Positions 1 through 11,842 of a stretch of 64,000 nt of DNA are shown in pieces. The notes under the pieces are model-generated. The model saw only the letters and a program-made list of their open reading frames with translations. It did not search any database and was not told the DNA's origin. A program made the translations under genes and the position numbers. Positions within the stretch are counted from its first letter, which is position 1, and each line of letters starts with the position of its first letter. This stretch comes from Brasenia schreberi (Eukaryota > Streptophyta > Magnoliopsida > Nymphaeales > Cabombaceae): positions 18,166,501-18,230,500 of the forward strand of contig JAYKKT010000073.1 in the NCBI GenBank assembly GCA_036023115.1, in the 5' to 3' direction.

Positions 1-1150
1 TTTTGTCTCCTGTTAAAGAAACAGATCAGAACAATATGTAAAACGAACTGAAAGAACAGAAGCAGAAAACTAGCTGTTTAGGTCATATTAAAGTAGAATA
101 AGTCAGTCAAACAAATAGAAGCAAACAAAATAAACAATAAAACAAAGGAAAGGGGACAGAGAACGATTCTCTTCCCTCATCGTTTGACTGTTTCTGTTAT
201 GAATTTTCTTTCATTTCTCTGGTTATCGTTATCAACATCCCTTTCTAGTATTGATCAACTCAAACAAAGTGAAAAGTCATCTTGTTGATCAAACATACAC
301 GAAAAAATATACATTAATATAAAATAATAGAAGGATTGAGTAGGAGCAAAGCTTATATGTGAAGATAACAAGTCCAAAAAAAAGGAAACGAGAATCTTTT
401 AAGGTTGTCAGTAAGCCAGTGGTGGAAGTCAGATGACATATTTGTTCATCTCTTCTAACAAAGATATCGAGAGACAACCTATTAGGGATGAAGAAGGTAG
501 AAAGAGCTTTGTTCTTTCACGATTCTCCCTTCCTCTCTCTATCTTTCCTCTTCCTCTCGGTCCCTCTAGTTTTTTTTCGTGTTTCTCTCTTTCTCCTTTT
601 TCTTTCCTTAAAGAGAGTCTTAGGGTTCTTTAAGTAAATTCATCCCTATGGTAAATTTATATAAATGCCCTTCAGACAACTAACAGTGGGGGAAAACCAC
701 ATGTTTGCCCTCTAATATTTCGAAAATTTACAAAAAGACCCTTGTGATAGTGTTTTTACTGTTTTGCCCTTAATACTTTGTAGAAAAAATTTATAAATTT
801 ATCCTTATATGACTGTTTTTTTACATGTCTCTATGTAGACTCTAGTCAGTAGGTCAGAATTACCAAATTGTCCTTTAACTTTTGAAAAATCTAAGGTTCT
901 ATCTTAGTCCTATTATTTATCAAAATTTCCTATTTAATACTTCAAATGTTTTTAGAATTACAATTAGGTTCTTGTATTTATTTGCATGATTGTAGATCTT
1001 ATTTAATAATATTGCTATTAGGTGTCTAGCTAATGAATAGTGTCTATTGCATAATTTTATATTTAAACCTAATTATGAGTTGATTGTTTATAGTTTTTTT
1101 GTTTAAAATTTATAGATCTTCTTTTTGCCTGGTTTGCCAAATTTACTAAA
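1..1150. other. AT-rich non-coding stretch, probably leader of copia element 1
   Basis: No credible coding frame is visible. A pyrimidine-rich tract lies at 518-605. From about 640 to 990 the sequence is made of short AT-rich clauses around phrases such as 'atgtttgccc', the same style as the leader of the complete copia element (minus strand, 42600-42960). I therefore infer that this is the untranslated leader of the degenerate plus-strand copia element that follows. No sequence resembling that element's 3' LTR start (at 4009) was found here, so its 5' LTR is missing, diverged or outside the window. Confidence 0.35.
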
Positions 1151-4008
1151 ATGTTGAAAGAATATGCGTATCAAAATTACAAAAACCGAAAAACTTAATG
1201 ACCTTAACTTTCAAACATGAAAACATAGAATTTCCTTTGCCTTGACATTAGAAGGCATGAATTATGTTTTGAAAGAAATGATAATCTCTCCTACAGAACA
1301 AGCAACTAATGAGGATAAGTAAAAATATTTAACCTTCCTCAATGATGGCATTTTAGCCAGGATTATCATACTCACTTACATGGAGGATGATCTCCTTAGG
1401 GTAACGAGGAATGCAAAACTACAAAGAAACTGTTTGAATCCATAACTATTAAATATGATACAACCGCAAAGCTACATGTTCAGTTACTCCTTCTGAAATA
1501 TAATTTATATAAAATGAAAGTAGGAGATAATGTGATTGAACATTTAAATCAAATGTTAGTTATGACAAGGGATTTGGCAATAGCTAACTCAGTCAAGGAT
1601 AGGCCTTCCCAACTTATTCTACCATCAAGGCCAATGATTGACAATAATTGCCCCAAATACATCTTATAATTTTCATCGTATTGCGTTCCCCAAACAACAA
1701 CTCTTCTCAAAACAAAAAGTGTTGGGTTGGAATAAATCACATTCTAAGGATTCTTGTAGTTCCAAAGTATTCAACTACAGAAGAACCAGGAATGGGGAGC
1801 TCTCCTCCTTTTTCCGCCTACCTCTTTGATCTTGTCTTAAGAATGTTAGTTTTAAGAATGAGTGATTGCCCTTCTCTTAATTCCTTATTTGCTGCAGATT
1901 TCAATAATTCTAAATAGCCCACCTCTTTCGTTGAACATGGTAACCACGACTCTTAGGTTGGGACCTGACTTTTCTCTTTTGAAACTTCCTCTGAAACTTG
2001 TTATTGAGAAAGAACATATTAACAAAAATAAAAAAGGATAAATTCCTCTTAATTCAAGTCAGTTTAGGGTCTAGCTTTAAAACTAACAAGAATAAAAAGA
2101 AACCAAATAAGAAATTTGGTAAATCTAATAAAAGGGTAGTCAAAATTTTAAGAAATAATAGGGATACGCTTCTCGGATAAAGTATTTCAATTGTATCAAG
2201 ATGGAACACTTCAAAAGAAACTATCTCAACTTAAAGAAAATGAGGGCAACTCTCAACAAGGGGACCCAAAGGAGAAGCAGGACATTATCTGTATTATTTC
2301 TGAATATTTATATATGAACTGCCCTATGACTGGCTGTGGATAGATTCTAGAACTACCCAACATATCTCAAAAGTCAAGGAGAGTGCTATAAACCTTAAAG
2401 AATACAAGCTTGGGAAACATTCAATTTATATGAGAAATAATTCTTTTGCTGATGTTGTAGGGTTGGATCCTTTAGGATTGTTATAGGAAGCACTCTTGTT
2501 ATACTCATTGGTGTATTAATTGTGTTATCTATTAGACGTAATTTAGTGTTTGTCCTAATAAAGAAAGGGTTTGAAGTCAGATTTGTACTTGGGAAAGCAT
2601 GGTAGAATAACCTTTTTTAGTAATTTTTATTCTAAACATTGATTGTTTAAAGTGAATATTAGTGAAGCAAAATCTTCTTCTGCTTATATTGATTGTGCCT
2701 TTTTTTATTGATGTAAATGTATGAAATAAATATTTATGATATATAAGTTTAAATAAGTTGAGAAAATTAACTAATAGATGAAATCATTTATATGCAATAG
2801 CCATAAGGATATATTGTTAAATACTAAGAATAGGTTGAAAAATCTCTATATGGTCTTAAATAGTATCATTGTCAATGGTATTGGACCTTTTAAAATGTCA
2901 TGACACAACTTGGGCTTGTGACTAATGAACTATACCATTGTGTATATATATAGAACAGTGGGAGTTATTTTTTTATTGTATCTTTATATGTAGATGACAT
3001 ATTGTTGACTAAAAGTAACAATGAAATGATTATGAAAACCAAGTTATGGTTAAACTGAAAGTTCAAAATGAAGGATATGGGAGATGCATCTTATATTATG
3101 GAAGAAAAGATTTCTCATGATGGAAAATCTAAACTTTTATATTTGAGCTAAGAGAGATGTATTGATTATATCCTAAATAAATTTTAAATGGGTGATTGCA
3201 AGCCTGTAAATATGTATGTTACTAAAGTGGTAAAATTAAGTTAGGTTGATTGTTTCAATAAGTCTAATGTTTCTTATGAACAAGTTGTATGTGACTTAAT
3301 GTATGCTATATTGTTTATAAGACCGGATATCAGTTCTATTGTTGGTCTTCTAAATAGATGTTAAAGTAATCCTTGTTGACAATATTGGATAGTTGTTAAA
3401 AGTATTTTGAGATGTCTTAAAGGAACAAAAGATTTAAAACACTTTTTCAATTAGATGAACTAAAAGTGGTAGGATACTCAAATGGTAACCTTATTGCGAG
3501 TAAAGATGACAGGTGGCGTTGTTTCTTGAACTTCTAATAAACCGAGTTGTATAACATTACATACACAAAAAGCTTAGTATGTTACTTAAAGTATTATTAC
3601 AACAAGCACCGTTTATATAAGCCACTTCATGCACAATTTGAATTTGGATATAGCTAATGAACCCATTGTCATTTATTATCTCTTATTAAGAGTGAAGCTA
3701 ATAATTCTAGAAATAAGAGAAATGAGATATCTATATCTTATATTTCAACTAATAATATGTTGATCGACCCCTTAACTAAAGGTATTTTTGAAGATCTTTT
3801 TATAAAGCATGGTTGACACATGGGACTGAGATATGCGTAAGTCTTAGTGTAGAAATATATTATAATGATTGTTATGTAAGAAAAATATATTAATTATGAA
3901 AAATCACATGCAAAGTGAGTTGTAAAATTTACTTACAACTGAAAATGACAGAAATCTCTTAAACATTACCCGGTAAAACCAATGTCATTAAGTGGTCAAA
4001 TGGGAGAT
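1150..4008 (+). mobile_element. Degenerate Ty1/copia retrotransposon 1 (gag-pol remnants)
   Basis: Translated remnants occur in the normal copia order. A gag fragment with EHLNQMLVMTRDLA lies near 1540-1600. A protease/integrase start with WIDSRTTQHISK (usual form WIDSGATxHI) lies near 2330-2370. The reverse transcriptase core YVDDILLT lies near 2985-3010, and RNase H-like sequence follows to about 3790. Every domain carries stops and frameshifts, so nothing is translatable as a polyprotein. The element ends at a purine-rich tract (3998-4008) before the 3' LTR. Its coding style matches the minus-strand copia at 38-43 kb, which looks like the same or a sister lineage. It sits just downstream of the phosphoglucomutase pseudogene. 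Confidence 0.75.
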
Positions 4009-4420
4009 TGAGTGCCTAAGGCATCCATTACTTACACTCATGAAAATAAAAAAGGACCCCTTTTCGGATATTGTACAAGATACATTTTTATCTACAAAAC
4101 AAATGATTTATATAAACTGAAAATTGTTTTTTCAAAATAACGGATATCACACAAATACAAATCTCCCCAAAACGGTTGCGGAGGAGGGAGGAAAAAAGAA
4201 TAAAAGAGAATATACAACGGAGAGAAAGCGCTCGTCTTCTTCCCTCTTACCAAAACCTTGTCCAAGGAAACCTGAAAACAATAAGAACGATGATCTGTTC
4301 ATCATCCGCAAGCTCTGGTTCGGCCTCTCGCTACTACAGAGTCCTCTCATTTGATTCGATCCACAAGGCTCAACTTATGGCAACGGTGAAAATTTAGCCA
4401 AGGATTAGTGGAATCTCATC
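4009..4420 (+). repeat. Putative 3' LTR of copia element 1
   Basis: The purine tract AAATGGGAGAT at 3998-4008 is a typical copia polypurine primer, and it is followed at once by TGAGTGCC, which fits an LTR beginning with TG. The right end is inferred from the usual length in this window (about 418 bp) and a CA near 4420. A matching 5' LTR was not seen, so the boundary is uncertain. Confidence 0.4.
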
Positions 4421-4893
4421 ATACATCCATATCCTTCGAACACGAAATCCGCGTTATCCTTGAACACGGAAGTTTCTAGAAAGTCATTGAAATTCCATGA
4501 ATTTTATCTACTTCGATGCGACACTGCCGTCTACCTGACATTTTCAATGCACATCAACGTGGAATATATAGTGTTGAAAACATTAGAAGCTTGATATGAT
4601 ATTAATGAGATGCAAGGATTCCATTTGGATGACTTACTGGATCTGTACAGTTGAAGTCATCAGCAAATTGTAGGGTATAGTTTCCTAAAAGAATAAGAAT
4701 TTTTAGATTAGAAGAAACGTAGGAAAAGGATGGATGACAATATCATATATAAAAGGTAAATACCATATTTATGTCCTGCCTTGCTCTTCAACACCACATC
4801 TCGCAAATGCTCTACCATTGTTTGCTCCTTCAGATTCACATTCCTTGCGAAGATCAATGCAACGTTAGGATATTGCTCTGCTTAGCTTCGTTA

Positions 4894-5106
<213 letters not shown>

Positions 5107-5750
5107 TCACAGTAGACAAAACAAGTAGATTTAGTTGTTTCAAGAAACCAATTCAGACATTTTCAATTAAATATCTGTAGTTATTCAAAATATGCAATAA
5201 TACCATATTCCATCCTTCTCTCGGATGTGGTCTGATCCAATAGCGAATCGTAAAAATAACCTCAAAAAAGGGAAGATTTAACTTTTCAGCAACACGATCA
5301 AGAGCTCCACTTGTGGGCATTGACCTTGCTAAACCCTACATTTACAATAGTAGGAATAAGAAATACTTCCGCATGTGGCGAAGACCAAGGGTTATACAAA
5401 AATATGCAGTTTCCAACCTTCGCCCCACTTGCAAAATATGGAATTGCTGCTTTGGCATTGGCTGCAATTACTGCCAAAAAATCTTCTGCCGAGAATCATG
5501 TTGCGATCACCATCACCTAAGGCATGCAGCAGACTATTCAATTAAATAACTACCATGTAAAGTGTCTACTATAGCATAATTGAAGCACAATATATGAATG
5601 ATCATGAAAGGCAGCAGTTAAGGAAAAGGGTTGGAGATTGTAAGCATACTCAATGTATACCAGATACTATTCATGACCACATACAGGTTGGAGACATATT
5701 TGACTTGACCTGGTGCAGATGATCATTGATATAATCCATGCATTACATGC

Positions 5751-5768
5751 TTGATTCAGGATAAATCA
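5751..5768. repeat. Target-site duplication of LINE copy 1 (left)
   Basis: This 18-bp sequence matches 12668-12685 with one mismatch (C/A at the seventh base). The two copies bracket the LINE exactly at its TTG tail and at its 5' end, which fixes the element borders. Confidence 0.8.
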
Positions 5769-8502
5769 AACAACAACAACAACAACTAAGCCTTTTCCCA
5801 TACTAGACGGGGTCGGCTACATGGATTCTTTGTTTCCACGGATCCCTATCGTGTGCCATGTTAGTAGTTAACTCACAATAAGCTAGATCATTCTTTATTG
5901 TTTCTTTCCAACACTTTTGTGGTCGTCCTCTACCTCTTTTAATACTTTTCAAATTTAGTTTTTCTAACCTTACAGGTTCTTCTTTTGATCTTCTTTCTAT
6001 ATATCCAAACCATCTTAAACGATATTCTCTCATTTTATCCTTTATTGGCGTCACTCCTAATTTGTTTCTAATAACCTCATTATGTATACGGTCTTTTCTT
6101 GTATGACCACTCATCCATCTCAACATCTTCATTTCTGTCACAGACATCTTTTGTACATGTTGATGATTTACTGCCCAACACTCGTAACCATAAAACATGG
6201 CAAGCCTAATTGCTGCTCTATAATATTTACCTTTTAACTTTAATGTATCTTCTCATCACAAAGAATACCTAATGTTCCTCCCCATTTTAACCAACTAGCA
6301 TTAATTCTATGCGTAACATCTTTATTAATTCTTCCATCACTCTAAAAAATTGACCCTACGTATTTAAAATATTCCTTTTGGGTGATGCAATGTGTGCCAA
6401 TTTTAATTTCTATGTCCTCTAAAGTAACCAAATGATTAAACTTACATTCCATATATTCTGTCTTTGTTCTACTAAGTCGGAGGCCTTTGCTTTCTAATAT
6501 TTATCTCCATAGTTCCAATTTTCTATTAACTTTTTCATTAGACTCCTCCACTAACACAATGTCATCACCAAATAACATACACCAAGATACTTCATCTTGA
6601 ATATGTTTTGTTAACTCATCAATCACCATTATAAATAAGTATGGACTTAAAGTTGATCATTGATGTAACCCAATATTAACTTCAAAGAAGTTTGTCATTC
6701 CTTCATGAGTCCTCACACATGTTTTTGCACCATCGTACATGTCTCTTATAAGGTTAATGTATGTCAATGGGATACCTCTTTTTTCCAAAGTTCTCCAAAG
6801 AACCTCCCTCGGTACCCTATCATAAGCTTTTTCTAGATCAATAAATATCATGTGAAGGTCTTTCTTTTTTGCTCTAAAATGTTCCATATGACGTCTCAAA
6901 AGGTGAATCGCTTCAATAGTAGATTTGCCTGTCATGAATCCAAATTGGTTCTCTGTTGTACTTGATACTTGTCTTAACCTACGTTTGATAATTCTTTCCC
7001 ATAAATTCATAGAATGGCTCATTAACTTGATACCTTAATAATTCGCATAATTTTGAATGTCTCCCTTGTTCTTATATATAGGTACAAGTGTACTTGCTCT
7101 CCATTCCTCGGACATCTTTTGGTTTTTCCATATTTCATTAAATAGTCTTATGAGCCAAGTGATTCCTATTTCTCCTAGTATTTTCCAAACTTCTATAGGA
7201 ATATTATCTGGTCCTACCGATTTACCACCCTTCATATGTTTAAGAGCCTCTTTGACTTCATCCTTTTGAATACATCAGGAGAAATTATGGTTTATATACT
7301 TTTCTGATTTGGCTAACTCTCCTAAGCTAATACTAATCTTTATTTTCATTAAAAAGATTATAAAAATAGTTTTTCCATCTATTTCTTATATCATCATTTG
7401 CCACTAGAATTTTTTCATCCTCGTCTTCATTGCATCTAACATAATTAAGATCTTTAGTTTTCTTATCTCTAGCCCTAGCTATCCTAAAAATATCTCTTTC
7501 ACCCTCTTTTGAGTTGAGTTTTTTATATAAGTCCTCCCAAATTTTAGCTTTTGCTTCACTCACGGCCTTTTTCTCTTCCTTCTTTGCTTTCTTATAAGCC
7601 TCTAAAGTTTTACTAGTTTTTCTTAGCATAATGTAATTTGTAACATGCCCTCTTTGCCTTGATTTTATTTTTTACTACTTCACTCTACCACCAAGCTTCT
7701 TTTTGTGCTGGTACAACTCCCTTAGATATCCCTAACACATCTTTCGCCACTTTCCTAATATATTGTTCCACATATCAAAGGGTGTACCAACATAATTCCA
7801 AATATCTCCTTAAGGACTTTCTGTTTAAATATATCTTCTTTCTCGCTTTTGAGGTTCCACCATTTAGTCCGAATAACTCGATGCACTCTTTTCTTCTTTG
7901 TCCATTTTTTTTATTTGTAAATTCATAACTAAAAGTCGATGTTGGGTGGTTAAGCTTTCTCCTGGAATTACCTTGCAATCTTTACAACACGCTCTATCTT
8001 TTTTTCTACAAATAAAGTAATCAATTTGTGTTTGTGATAAGCCACTCTTATAAATAATTAAATGTTCATCTCGTTTTTTGAAGATTGTATTGACTATAAA
8101 GGGATCAAATGCCATAGCAAAATTTAAAATCTCCCTACCTTTGTCATTTATATCCCCAAAACCAAAGTTTCCATGAATTCCTTGATATCCTAATGCCTCT
8201 TTACCGACATGTCCATTTAAGTCTCCTCTTAAACAAATCATCTCCCTTTGTCAAATCTTTTGAATCACCTTATCTAACTCTTCCCAAAAAGCTGTCTTTA
8301 TACTATCTTCTAGTCCTACTTGGGGTGCGTAAGTACAAACTATATTCAAAACCTTTGCTCCTAACACTAATTTCATCGTCATGATTCGGTCACCATATCG
8401 TTGTATGTCTACTACACTATCCTTAAAATCTTTATTTATGATAATACCAACTCCGTTTCGAGCCTTTTCTTTACCTTAGTACCGTAATTTAAAACTTGTA
8501 TC

Positions 8503-8818
8503 TGTTGAAATTCATAGTAGCATCGCAGAAGATTAAAACACGAAATATAATTAATATTAAGGAGGAAACAGGAGAGGTCGAAGGAAAGGAGCGAACCTCC
8601 AATGGAGGCCTCCCCCTCTATCTCTCTCTTTCTTAAACACACCCTCAAATCCTAATACAATCTACCAGCCCTTATATAAGGAGCTGTAAACCGAAAATTG
8701 ACCAAAATACCCTTAGTAAGAAAAATTACCAAAATACCCCTAATATTTCGGGCAAGTACAATAATACCTAAAAACATCAGAAATTATAAAACTAACACAA
8801 ATAACACTATCTTCAACA
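8503..8818 (-). repeat. 3' LTR of the nested non-autonomous element
   Basis: This 316-bp copy is roughly 90% identical by eye to 11843-12157, with short inverted ends TGTTGAA/TTCAACA and a central CTTATATAAGG that could act as the TATA region. It lies next to the polypurine tract at 8819-8835. Confidence 0.85.
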
Positions 8819-8835
8819 CCCCCCCTCAAGTTGGG
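8819..8835 (-). promoter_or_regulatory. Polypurine tract of the nested LTR element
   Basis: On the minus strand it reads CCCAACTTGAGGGGGGG, directly before the TG of the 3' LTR. This is the standard copia plus-strand primer. Confidence 0.8.
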
Positions 8836-8919
8836 AGTGAGATACTTCGAACTCCAAACTTGTCAAAAATCTTCATATCTATTCTTCATATGTTTTCATC
8901 ACTGATATGATCATCACCA

Positions 8920-9275
8920 GCTTCTTTGGCTGAAAAATATCTTCAACTTAGCCTTTTTGGCTTATCATCATAAGTAGTATCTCTGGCTGCAACATCAACT
9001 CAACCTTCTTTGCTGTACCAACATAAACTCAGCCTTCATAACTGTAATAACAACAACTCAGCCTCTCTGGCTGTAACAACATCAAAGCAATCATCCTGGC
9101 TGTAACAACAGCAAAGCAGTCATCCTGGCTATAACAACATCAAAGCAGTCATCCTGGCTGTAACAACATGAAAGCAGCCATCCTAATTATAACACAACAT
9201 TATCTCAACAACTCAGCCTTTCTGGTTGTCACAACAACATAAGCAGCTACTTTGGCTGCAATACATATTTTAACA
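8920..9275 (-). repeat. Minisatellite of about 29 bp inside the nested LTR element
   Basis: Four near-identical 29-bp units of the type 'aacatcaaagcagtcatcc' plus 'tggctgtaac' run from about 9079 to 9194. Diverged flanking units built on 'ctcagcctttctggctgtaac' extend the array both ways. The units are contiguous without unique spacers, so this is a minisatellite and not a CRISPR array. No stable frame runs through it. Confidence 0.7.
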
Positions 9276-9559
9276 GTCCTCATGACTGCAATATTCACAA
9301 GAATTTTCCAGTTCTCTTAAACATTTTCTCAAACACTTATGTTTATGATAATCATCTCTTTCTTGATTATTTCATCGAACACTTCATGTGCAAGTAAACT
9401 TTTCTCTTGAACATTTCATCACACTTGACTGCACACACACGCTTTTCAACACAAGCTACTCATTTTCATCTTAACATGCTTCCTAGCATATGCAGAATCA
9501 TTTTAAAAAATTCTTTTCTTATCACCAATCACACGATCTGGGGCAAATCCACCATCCTC

Positions 9560-9740
9560 GTCATTAAAGTCTATTCCCATTACTGCTCAAATAAATGCAG
9601 CCACCATTCCAATAAGTGTAGCCACCATATGCACTTAATTCTAGCCACCATATGTAACAAATGCAACCATTTCAGATTCCCTTCTTTTCTTGGAAATAGT
9701 ACAGTGAATGCAGCCACCTTTCCAATATATTATTGCAGCC
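9560..9740 (-). repeat. Interspersed GCAGCCACC-type repeat, block 1
   Basis: Short repeated phrases such as 'tgcagccaccat' and 'gtagccaccatatg' recur every 25-30 bp here and again at 10283-10565. The two blocks sit on either side of the universal-stress-protein fragment. They look like an expanded short tandem unit that later degenerated. Confidence 0.55.
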
Positions 9741-10035
9741 GCCAGCGTATTACTGCCCAAACCATAACCATTGTCATCAACAATTCCAGCAATAAATCCC
9801 CTTTTTCCTCTAAGATCAATAGATAAGCTGGTTGTGGCAGAACTTTCATTTACACCACACATTGCCTTTGTCACAACTCTATTATGTTTCCAAGTATTAT
9901 GCACATAGTTTCGATCCAGTGGGGAAATTGATGATAATGATGACCTTGAAATTCCAGCATTCACTAAATTGACAAGTTCTAGTCAAAAACTAAAAGTCGT
10001 GCCCTTTTGTTATATGTTCTCATCATAAAGCATGC

Positions 10036-10242
10036 TCAAAAATCTTGTTGAGGCCTCTCGACTACCAGCACAGGACACTTGGCATGCTTAAGACAGTATT
10101 GTCCAACGTCACTTGCTGAAGAAAAAAAACTTTTGAACCATCCACTACTGTGATCCCCAACAATCAGAAGGTCCATATCCAGTTTCTTAGCTGCATTGCA
10201 TATCACAACCTTTGAAATTTTAGCCTTGGACTCTCCACCCAA
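10036..10242 (-). pseudogene. Captured universal stress protein (UspA-domain) C-terminal fragment
   Basis: The frame contains AAKKLDMDLLIVGDHSSGWF and ASDVGQYCLKHAKCPVLVVE, the last strand-helix-strand section of the UspA fold. It includes the VGxHxxG nucleotide-loop-like segment and the family's terminal CPVLVV strand. Universal stress proteins are small soluble proteins of roughly 160 residues, often ATP-binding. Only about 68 residues are present, ending in a natural-looking stop (PQQDF). No N-terminal Rossmann strand or ATP-binding start was found nearby. It lies wholly between the LTRs, so I infer a host-gene fragment picked up by the retroelement. Whether it is transcribed is unknown. 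Confidence 0.7.
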
Positions 10243-10282
10243 ACCAACTCTTTACAGCAAAAACGTGGCTCCTGAATATAAA

Positions 10283-10565
10283 TGATGGCCACCATAAGTA
10301 CTAAATGTAGCCACCTTTTGTAATAAATGTAGCCAATTAGAAACGCCAATCACCAGTCCATAATAATTTGTAGTTTCAAAGCCATAAAGTTGTCCAAGCT
10401 ATCATTAAAGATGCCAAATTACAGGATATGGAGGCCCTATTATCAATGACACAGAATCTCTACCAAATACAGTTATCATTTCAACTTCCTTGGGAATACA
10501 AAATGCAGCCGCCATATGCCATAACTCCAGCCAGGCAGCCACCATAGGTAATTAATGCAGCCACC
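10283..10565 (-). repeat. Interspersed GCAGCCACC-type repeat, block 2
   Basis: Further copies of the repeat described for 9560-9740, including 'ggcagccaccatagg', 'tgcagccgccatatgcc' and 'tgtagccacctttt'. They are separated by 15-60 bp of unrelated sequence. Together with block 1 they bracket the captured stress-protein fragment. Confidence 0.5.
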
Positions 10566-10788
10566 GAATCCTCTTTACAGTATTAAATTTTCTGCCCATA
10601 AGAAATGACAGTTCCGTAAGCATTTAAAAATAGTAACATCTGTCTTGCACACCGTGCTCCCTCACGAAGTACCATCTTTAATATATTTGGGTCTTTCCAA
10701 GGACCTTTGTCAGATTTCATGCAACCACCTTCATCGAGACATGTACAAGTGCATAAAAAAATCTTGGCAGTTCAATCTCTCGTGCTAA

Positions 10789-10971
10789 TCAAGCCTTCCA
10801 CAGTTTCTTCAATGATGTGCAAAATTGGTTAAGTACTTGACAGTCCATACTAAATGCACTTTTCAATACAACAGTGGACATGGGAATACTAAGAACATCA
10901 CGAGCCATTGGAGCAACTTCAGGATATCTATATTCATTTACCTTCCAATATGCTAACACATCTAAATCAAC
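10789..10971 (-). pseudogene. hAT transposase C-terminal dimerisation-domain fragment inside the LTR element
   Basis: The minus-strand translation reads VDLDVLAYWKVNEYRYPEVA, then PMARDVLSIPMSTVVLKSAF, then a short tail ending LKKLWKA and a stop. The DxLxxWK...RYPxLxxMARDxLxIPxS...SAF pattern is the hallmark of the hAT dimerisation domain of transposases and of domesticated hAT proteins. A TAG lies just upstream in the same frame. An acidic stretch at 11262-10981 in another frame could be more of the same protein. Too little remains for activity. Its position between the LTRs suggests transduplication, or a hAT insertion into the retroelement; no hAT ends were identified. Confidence 0.75.
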
Positions 10972-11829
10972 CTTTTCTATCTATCTTTGGTTCCTCCAAA
11001 TAAAGGTCAAGTTGAGAATTTTAGAAAGGGCATCCAAACTTTCAAATGAATCTAATTCCTTCGATATCATCTTCAACATTATCAATGCCTTCCAACTCGG
11101 CCAATTTAACATTATCACTTTCTCCACCAAAATCTTCATCTTCATCACTATTAACATGTCATCATCATACTCAATGTCATCTTCGACAGTACCTTCAGTA
11201 TTTTCACGATGAATGCAAAGCAATAAATGTTTAAGATAATCAGTAACAAGGTATCCACCCATATTAGTTCAGCAGCATGATTCAGCAGGGTAAAAAAAAT
11301 CAATCCGAAAACAGTTCTATCACACACCTATACCAATGATTATTTGGTATGTTAATACAGTAAAAAATTCTGCCCAATCTGCCGCCAACTGCAATTACTC
11401 CTAGTTCTTATCTAAACAAAATCTTCAAATAACAGATGCACCTTAAAGATAATGAGTCATATGAACTGCCCGATCTGAACACTTTGCCTCACTAATCAAC
11501 AAGACAACTACAATCAGTTGAAGCACCCCAAGCTTGTGAATGCACATTTTTCTCAATGTGGGTATTCCTTCGACATACTCGGTTAAGGATATTGATGCAG
11601 CAGATCTAATAGTAAGGGTGCGTTCAGTAGATTTTGGTGCTAAAGTATGTGTAAGACAAGGCTCTAAATCAATGCTTCCTTTCTTCACAATGCAGTATGC
11701 AAACCACTAAATATCCAGTCTCAAAAAAATAAGAAACTAACACACCTTAAACAAAGTCTCAACAACGTCTTCACTGTGCACAATCTCATTTCATTTTCCC
11801 TTCTTGATTTCAGTTGATCCTTGAGGGAT

Positions 11830-11842
11830 GGCTCTGATACCA
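11830..11842 (-). promoter_or_regulatory. Primer-binding site (initiator Met tRNA)
   Basis: The minus strand reads TGGTATCAGAGCC, complementary to the 3' end of plant initiator Met tRNA, the usual copia primer. It abuts the 5' LTR with no spacer and sets the element's orientation. Confidence 0.85.

Noticed and set aside
9079..9195. CRISPR-like array of 29-bp units
   Set aside because: Units are contiguous without unique spacers and lie in plant retrotransposon DNA; this is a minisatellite.
9407..9826. 139-codon plus-strand frame
   Set aside because: It runs through the interspersed repeat antisense to the LTR element and has low-complexity composition (Ser, His, Asn, Ile) with no family resemblance.
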